A stretch of 64,000 nucleotides of DNA, taken from Rhynchonema sp. JSB1_4. Lineage: Eukaryota; Nematoda; Chromadorea; Monhysterida; Xyalidae. The position numbers were made by a program, and so were the translations under genes. Shown piece by piece: positions 48,980 to 55,800 of the stretch. Where the stretch lies: assembly GCA_030248065.1 (NCBI GenBank), contig JASAMV010002650.1, forward strand, positions 43,351 through 107,350, written 5' to 3'. A model generated the notes under the pieces. That model was not told the origin of the DNA. It did no database searches and saw only the letters and a program-made list of their open reading frames with translations. How positions within the stretch are numbered: position 1 is the first letter of the stretch; each line of letters starts with the position of its first letter.

Positions 48980-50053
48980 AGTTCAAGTTCAAGTTCAAGT
49001 TTTTTATTGCATCAGAAGCAACATGGTAACGTCAACAACACGCATAAGCTGGACAGTAACGACGAGACCATAAATAATTACAAGTGTTTAGTGGGCCAGT
49101 GGATAGTTACGGATCGAGAGATGTAGATGATGATAAGGAGCAAAAAACACAGAAAACACAGAAACACAGCATGATCGGTCAATTACATTTCACACACGGA
49201 CGGAATAAATTTCACTGGCAGCAATCGCAATTTGTACAACAATTCAACAATCAAGCTTTGCGAACGAATGACTCCTTTGAATGTGCCCATTCGCAGGAAA
49301 ACAGCAAAATCAGGTAAAGCATTGTAAAGATGGGACATGATAACAATAGCACTGGTAGCGAGAATATGAGTTTTAGCACGTGGGATACAAATGGCACGAG
49401 AATGATTAAGACGAGAACTGGAGCGAGAATTGGAATCAGAAATGAACGAAATAGAGTCAACAGGAGCAGCACGAATACCAAGAACATAAGAATGCATCAA
49501 TCTCAGACGACGTTTCATGACAGTGACACCCACATAATCAACACCAAACATTGAACACAACTGCGAATATGACACAGACCGATCATAATTGCCAGAGAAC
49601 ATGCGAATAATGGATTTTTGTGTTCTTTCCAACAAATTACGTGAATAGTCATGAATAGGATAGGTCACCTCACACGAATAGTACATGACAGAGCAAATCA
49701 AGGTTTGATACAGATAACGCATGACAGACACAGGTAGATCATTACGAAAGGTACGGTACAATGAACCAGCAATTTTCTTCACTTTCACAGACGTGGCAGT
49801 AGTATGCAGACCAAAATCAAACTTGGAATCAATAACAGCACCCAGATATTTGTTTGCATCGACAACATCAATCGGACATTCATCAATCACAATAGCAGGG
49901 ACAGCGGGACATGAACTTGAGCGAGCAAATTGTTGAAGTTTTGTTTTGGTAGAATTAATGGAGAGAAGTTTGTGTTTGGAGAAGTGCTCGACAATCAAGT
50001 TCACATCCTCTTGCAAATGCTTTTCACAGTCAGGTGTACACATGAAGTGAATC
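48980..50053 (-). mobile_element. 5'-truncated non-LTR retrotransposon (CR1/jockey-type reverse transcriptase C-terminus)
   Basis: An open minus-strand frame of about 290 codons (50058-49183) encodes the end of a non-LTR reverse transcriptase: INSTKTKLQQF (the LN..KT..M.F block), then NKYLGAVIDSKFDFGLH (the K-Y-L-G-x-x-(I/L)D block), the thumb, and a C-terminal LERTQKSIIRM region typical of CR1/jockey-like polyproteins. The catalytic YADD box lies upstream of the truncation and is absent. The 3' end has AATAAAAAA and a (CTTGAA)n tail. AGCACA flanks both sides (48974-48979, 50054-50059). Confidence 0.88.
49183..50053 (-). pseudogene. Reverse transcriptase fragment, frame intact but truncated
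   Basis: The reading frame is uninterrupted from the insertion boundary to the stop at 49183, which suggests a recent insertion. It lacks endonuclease, fingers and catalytic palm, so it cannot be active. The apparent start codon of the long frame comes from the flanking target sequence, not from the element. Confidence 0.85.
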
Positions 50054-50319
50054 AGCACAGAGTGGCTAGGAGTGACTGAACGTGAAAATCAGGATTGATT
50101 TAATAAATTCTTATATGATCATTATGCGACCAATTTCTCCCCGATTTTGCCCTCAAGGCGTCAATATCGGCCCAAAATGACCAAAACTAGTGTAAAATCG
50201 GTGATTTTTAACTCAAAATACTCGAAATTCATGCGCTACACACAAAATACAACGTTTTCACACGATTCTACGCATGATTAAAAACATCAAATTTTTTACC
50301 CAAGCGCTAACCCCCCCAG

Positions 50320-50400
50320 GCCATCGGCTCTGATACAGTAGGTATCCCCCTCTCTGAGCCCGGTACAGTGGGTATCCCCCTCCAAAGTACCTCTAACACT
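50320..50400. repeat. Phrase repeat: TACAGTRGGTATCCCCCTC
   Basis: Two copies here (TACAGTAGGTATCCCCCTCT and TACAGTGGGTATCCCCCTCC). A related pair lies at 54785-54845, preceded by the same AGGCCATCGGCTCTG. It is the end of a non-autonomous element whose AT-rich body (GTAAAATCGGTGATTTTTAA) lies to the left. Confidence 0.65.
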
Positions 50401-50965
50401 GCTGACAAGTGGAAAACATTGTGCGCTGCGCGCGACTAAAGCACTTTTCAACGTAAAAATTGCCCAAAAAACTTCGAACCATGAAGAAACACGACCCCTG
50501 CACCAAAAGAAAAGCGAAAATGCCAACTTGCGGGGGTGGGCTGCTGTTTAGGGCAGGGGTAAAGACAACCAGCAGTGCTTTGCACGCTTCACCCTTCACT
50601 CTTTATCGGATTCACACGCAAATCACGGGCCGCGAGACGTGGCTACAGTAACAGGTGTGTAAGTATTCAGGGTGATACGGTATGGTCTAAGAGTGCAACG
50701 CACGGCTGCTTTGCCTTTAGATATTAGCACGGGGCGGGGGCCGGGGGGTGCCAACATGAGGGGGCGGTGGGTATTTCTGGGGTAGGTGCCAAAGCCAAGG
50801 TGGGGCTGGGGGTGTTTTTTGGTGTCCGTCTGGTACGAAAAGTGGGGGTGCCACTTTTTTCAACAAACCCACATCAATACCTTCAACATTCCGATAGAGA
50901 GACCCTGATAATGAACCAGAACGCCAAAGAAATAATTGCAAGTTTGAAATTGACACTGATAATTG

Positions 50966-51025
50966 TTTCCTTTGCGAATCAGGCACCGATGTTTTCTTAA
51001 AGATTTCTATCTCCTCTACCCTAAG
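50966..51025 (-). repeat. Inverted-duplicate segment, copy b
   Basis: The reverse complement of 47773-47830 with about two differences. It continues directly into the GGTACACTAACCGCCGCG phrase region. Confidence 0.75.
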
Positions 51026-51412
51026 GTACACTAACCGCCGCGACCAAGGTACACTAGTACACTAACCGCCGCGTCAGGTACACTAACCGCCCCAATTTTT
51101 GCCTAAGATCGGCTTTTTTAGGCCTAAAATGGGCATTTTTAGGCTTAAAATGGGTGATTTTTAGGTCAATGATGTCGAAAGTCGCCAAAATACCCTTTTT
51201 ATGGAGAATTTTTTCCAAAAAGGGGCAAAAATCGGTCAAATTTTCTACCTCAAAAAGTGACTTTTTCCTGAATTTGGGTCTTCCCCCCCCCCTTCCCCCC
51301 CAGGGAGGTACACTAACCGCCGCACGGAAAAAAGGGGTAGGTACACTAACCGCCGCGCCGGACCAGGAACTACACTGAGTGTACCTTGGTCGCGGCGGTT
51401 AGTGTACCTTAG
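51024..51412. mobile_element. Phrase element: GGTACACTAACCGCCGCG
   Basis: At least five forward copies of GGTACACTAACCGCCGCG or close variants at the ends of the region, and one reverse copy near 51390. The core is AT-rich (GGCCTAAAATGGGCATTTTT) with a C run. CCAGGAACTACACTG near 51363 is the complement of a CAGTGTAGTTCCTGG end, also seen at 47730. Confidence 0.65.
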
Positions 51413-51424
51413 GGGGGAATATGG

Positions 51425-51867
51425 GTGGGCACAATACAATACCCAATACCAATACCACCCAATACCAATACCAATACCAGTGTTTGGTATTGGTAAAGGC
51501 AGTCTACGGGAGGTTGTCACTCAGCCCCCGAATACCGTAACCCACCGTAGTTTTGATCTGCAAGGATCGTGTCGAGACCATTTTGGTTTTTATCTATGTT
51601 TTGCGTGTTAGCGCCAACACCAACCAACATTTCGAAGTTTTGGTGATCGACGCGCACGATGACAATTTCCAGCTTGCTGCCGCTAATACACGTGTCGATA
51701 AGCAGTGATCAGCATGGGTCTCGCAGCGATCTCGCTTGCGGTGGGTTACGGTATTCGGGGGCTGAGTGACAACCTCCCGTAGACTGCCTTTATTGGGTCT
51801 AATTCTGGTATTGGGTATTGGTATTGAACCTGGCCTGGTATTGGTATTGGGTATTCTACACCACTGC
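51425..51867. mobile_element. Phrase element: CAATACC repeats, split by a MITE
   Basis: Repeated AATACCAATACC on the left and GGTATTGGGTATTGG on the right form an inverted pair. The right end is TTCTACACCACTG, the complement of CAGTGGTGTAGAA. The MITE at 51496-51790 is inserted in it. Confidence 0.6.
51496..51790. mobile_element. MITE, GGCAGTCTACGGGAGG family, copy 3, complete
   Basis: TIRs AAGGCAGTCTACGGGAGGTT at both ends, extending through CCCCCGAATACCGTAACCCA. Flanked by TA at 51494-51495 and 51791-51792. 295 bp with no coding frame. The best reference copy of this family in the window. Confidence 0.85.
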
Positions 51868-51984
51868 TTAGGCTCAGGACAAACCTTGAGCCAATCCGTG
51901 CCTTCTATCGCGAAATCGAAAATTCGCGTTTTCTCTCTGTCAAGGCAACTGGACTACCTTTTCCCAACATGCCAGCCACAGCAC

Positions 51985-52040
51985 TGAGCGGCAGCAAGCT
52001 GGAAATTGTCATCGTGCGCGTCGATCACCAAAACTTCATA
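51985..52040. mobile_element. MITE, GGCAGTCTACGGGAGG family, internal fragment
   Basis: GAGCGGCAGCAAGCTGGAAA followed by TTGTCATCGTGCGCGTCGAT and CACCAAAACTTC match the interior of the complete copies. Both ends are missing. Confidence 0.75.
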
Positions 52041-52434
52041 GGTTGATTGCAGGCAGGCTTTTTTGGTGGTACAGTAGGTATGGGTAGCTACACCACTGCT
52101 TCTTTCTTCAAAACGATGACTGAAAAGATCAAGAACTAGGAAATGTTATTGCGCGAAGCTCAAGTATTTTGAAAATTTTGGTTCAAAAAATGGTAATTTC
52201 GTTCGAGTTTAGGCATACCGGGTTGACCAAGTCCAAAATAGCCGCCCTGCCCGTTTCCGATCGCTGACTCGGTGTTATCGTCTGATTATACAGCACATGA
52301 CCAATGGGACTCAAGCACTAGAAAAACACTGAAAAAATGGCCTAAAAAATTTGCTGCTAAAAATTGCCGTGTTAGTAGCAATTTCTACTAGCCAATTTTT
52401 TGAATAAAAAAACCCTGCTGGTTGGCAGCATGCC

Positions 52435-52540
52435 AACACAGAACACACCAAGCCCGAACATCCAATCTCCGGCCCGGGCCGAACCAAAAGTCCAAGATCC
52501 CGTCCTGGCCCGGCCGGCCCGATCGCAATTCTCTGATCCA
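52435..52540. repeat. Degraded GGCCCG-family hAT-like end
   Basis: CCGGCCCGGGCCGAACC and GGCCCGGCCGGCCCGATCGC, then AATTCTCTGATCC, resemble the GGCCCGATTGCGACCTCTG end. It lies about 75 bp upstream of the mRpL45 start codon, in or near its promoter/5' UTR. Confidence 0.55.
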
Positions 52541-52616
52541 AACTAGTGTCAGTCAGTCAACAGAGCCGGTTTTTTTCGACTGACCGTTTTTCAGCTCACA
52601 AATTTTTTTGTGAACA

Positions 52617-52879
52617 ATGTTACGATCGCTGGTTCGGCAAACAATGTCGGCATCGATGCCCTGTTATTTGTCGTCCGTGCCGCCGCAATCTGCGAGCACG
52701 AGTCGATTGCTCGCTTCGCAAATCGAGAGGTCGTCGTCGCTGATTATTGTGCCGTGCGCCGACATTCATCATCACAAGGAACGAGGCGATTGGGTCCGAT
52801 TTATAGGCATCCAACGGAAAAACACTCGAAAAGGCAATCGGCACATGCTGCAACGCTTCAGGAGACTGCGCGGATTGAA
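52617..52879 (+). CDS. mRpL45: mRpL45 exon 1, mitochondrial presequence
   Basis: The ATG at 52617 has A at -3. The first 35 residues (MLRSLVRQTMSASMPCYLSS, then VPPQSASTSRLLASQ) are rich in Arg, Ser and Ala, with no Asp or Glu: a classical matrix-targeting peptide. A basic region follows (RKNTRKGNRHMLQRFRRLRG). The donor GTCAGT is weaker than average, but it leaves in phase 2 and joins the phase-2 acceptor at 56574 to make AA+G = Lys without a stop. A hAT-like element begins only 17 bp downstream of the donor. Confidence 0.8.
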
Positions 52880-55800
52880 GTCAGTTTGGCGAATCTCAGT
52901 GGTGTAGCTACCCAGGCGGGGCGGCAACCTACTGTACCACCCAAAATGCGGGGCGGCAACCTACCTACTGTACCAGCCGAGCTAGGGGGGTCGTACCACT
53001 TGGGGGGGATCATCTGGAAACCGAAATTTTTTATGTCTAAATACTGAAGAAAATGTGGCCTAAAACACTAATTTCGCGCGCAGCGCGCGATTTTTCGCCT
53101 ATTTGCAGACAAATATGCTAATTTTATGCAATTTTAAGCCAAAAATGAATGTTTTGGGTGAAAAGTTAGGTGGGGCGGCAACCTACCTACTGTACCAGGC
53201 GAGGGGCGGCAACCTACCTACTGTACCTTTGGGGGGGGGACCCCCCACCCCCCCCCCCCCCAGCTACACCATTGGCGAATCTGGAGTTCTGTGTTGACGA
53301 GCAGACAAGGCCTTAACCGATTGACCAACAGAAGCAGAGCTATCAATCGTGAAAAATTTTCCTTTTTTACCCCTTGGCTTTTCGTTGGAAAAAATTCTTT
53401 TCTCAAATCGTCTCACATCAGCACCAGCAGTGCTGTGGCTACTTCTGAGGGGGAGATACCAGGTAGTACTGGGGGGGGGGGGGTTGGGGGTACCCCAAAT
53501 TCATCTATCTATCGTCAACACTTTTTGATTTCATCTATCTATCGTCAACACTTACGGGCTAATCTGTCTATAGTCAACAAATTCTGAGAACAATCTATCT
53601 ATCGTCAACAACAATCGACCCCAAAATGGACATTTTTGACTCAAAATGGCGCAAAATCGGTATTTTTACCCTAAATAGGCAAAAAATCGCGCATTTCATT
53701 AATATTTAAACATTATTACCTACTTTCGTGTACTATACTGAACCTTGATTTTTGGTTGCCCCCACCATCTATCTATCGTCAACAAGTTTCGGTCGACCCC
53801 CCAGATTTCGGACTTGGGTCATCTATCTATGTATCGTCAACACATTTCGGGTCCCAATCTATCTATCGTCAACACCCTGACCAAGTACTACACTGGTGGG
53901 GGTCCCCCCAAATTCATTCATCTATCGTCAACACTTTTGATTTCATCTATCTATCGTCATCACTTATGCAGGGTAGTACTTGGGGGGGGGGGGGGGGGCG
54001 GCGGTCCCCCCCTCCAAATTCATCTATCTATCGTCAACACTTTTTGATTTCATCTATCTATCGTCAACACACATGGGCAAATCTATCTATCGTCAACAAA
54101 TTTTGGGAACAATCTATCTATCGTCAACACATTTCGAACCCAAAATTGACATTTTTGCCTCAAAATGGCTCAAAATCGGTAGTTTTCACCACAAATAGGC
54201 AAAAATCGCGCGCTACGCGCGGATTTAGTACATATATACACATTTTCATTAATATTTACACATTATTACCTACTTAATGCACTATACTATACCTTGATTT
54301 TTGGCGACCCCCCCCCCCCACCATCTATCTATCGTCAACAAGTTTGGGTCGACCCCCCCCCCAGATTTCGGACTTGGGTCATCTATCTATCGTCAACACA
54401 TTTCGGGTCCCAATCTATCTATCGTCAACACCCTGACCAAGTACTACACTGCACTTATGGGCTAATCTATCTAACTATCAACAAATTCTGGGAACAATCT
54501 ATGTATCGTCAACAACAATTGACCCCAAAATGGACATTTTTGACTCAAATTGGCTCAAAATTGGTAATTTTTACCCCAAGTAGGCAAAAAATCGCCAATT
54601 TTTGACCAAAATGGCCAAAATTAGTGTAAAATCAGTGGTTTTTACGTCAAATTACCCAAAATTCGCGCGCTGCGCGCGCAAATACTACGTTTTCACACGA
54701 TTCCACACATAATAAACACATGAAAAATTTTCACCCAAGAACCTAACCCCCCTAGGTACATAACCCCCCCCCCCAGGCCATCGGCTCTGGTACAGTTGGT
54801 ATCCCCCTCTCCGAGCGCGGTACAGTAGGTATCCCCCCCTCCAGATTACCTCCAACACTGTTGCAAGGTACCTACCCTTCCCCCCCAAGGGGTGGTTGCA
54901 AGGTTCCTACCCCTTAGGGGGAATCCCCATCCCCCCAGCCACCACACTGCTTGCGGCCAAAAAGAGGGGGAGATACCCGGGTACTGTACCCAGAATTTGG
55001 GTGGGAATCCGATTCAGGGGTGGGGGAATAAATTTCAGGGGAGACTGTACCATACTATACTTGCGGGCCGAAAAAAACGTTTTTTTTTTGGAAAAAACCG
55101 AAAAAACCGTTTTTTTCCGGGGCCCGGAAAAATACGTTTTTATTTTTCCGGAAATTTTTCCAAGTGGCAACTTTTGGAAAAAACGGTTTTTTTCCAAAAA
55201 TTTCCGAGATATTTTCCAAGGTTGCGAGAGGGTGTTGTCAAAACCAATGTAAATCGGTACAAAACAGTTCAAAATGAGCACTTTTTAATCTCCAAGTGCA
55301 TTTTTAGCCTGTTTCAGGCCATTTCCCGACGAAATTTTCTCCAAAATAGGCGTTTTTGGACCATGGGTATCCTTAAGTACTGGAAAAATATTGGAAAAAA
55401 AAACGGTTTTTTCCGGAAAAAAATGTTTTTTTTTCAAAAATATATTTTGCGGAAAAATACGCAAGTATATACCACACTACTTTCTCGAGAATTCAATTTT
55501 TAAAGGGTAAAATGCGCATAAATCGCGCGAAAACTTTTGCACTTTTGGTCGATTTTGACCCGATTCTTGGCCATTTTGGACCACAAAAAAGGGTACTTTT
55601 TACCACTGAAATTTTGGAAAAATTGGGGGAGATACCGAACCAGAGAGGGAGAGATACTGTACCTCAGCGCGGGGGGCACATACAGTACCGGCGAGGGGGA
55701 GATACCGTACCTTTGGGGTGGGGTAGGCATGGGGGACAATACCGATTTTTTGACCCAAGCCATTGCCCAATACCCAATACCATGGCCCACCCCCAATACC

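Larger units (their letters stand above)
48622..50133. mobile_element. MITE, TTGGTCGCACAATGACTA family, copy 3, broken by two insertions
   Basis: Three separated pieces match copies 1 and 2: ATGACGTTGCGTTGCTTAAT at 48622, GTTTCAGACCCGCAGCAACG near 48900, and GTGACTGAACGTGAAAATCA at about 50072. The right TIR ATCATTATGCGACCAA ends at 50133. Its left TIR is lost. The insertions are at 48653-48878 and 48980-50053. Confidence 0.75.
44277..52616. other. Intergenic interval dominated by nested mobile elements
   Basis: 8.3 kb between the MRL stop and the mRpL45 start. From about 45.5 kb it is mostly TIR elements, a retrotransposon fragment and G/C-run phrase repeats, listed individually. 44588-45490 holds nothing recognisable. 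No canonical AATAAA was seen before about 45778, so the MRL polyadenylation site is undefined. Confidence 0.6.

Noticed and set aside
53756..54277. 173-codon frame with repeated SIYRQH/IYLSSTH
   Set aside because: The peptide repeats only reflect the TCTATCTATCGTCAACA DNA phrase, visible in all frames; no initiation or splice context.
53504..54510. Interpretation of the TCTATCTATCGTCAACA copies as a CRISPR array
   Set aside because: Spacing is irregular, the 'spacers' are themselves repeated in the larger unit, and there are no cas genes; the context is a eukaryotic intron.
54892..55503. 203-codon plus-strand frame rich in Phe and Lys
   Set aside because: It is the translation of GGAAAAAACCGTTTTTT phrase repeats inside an intron, with no domain.
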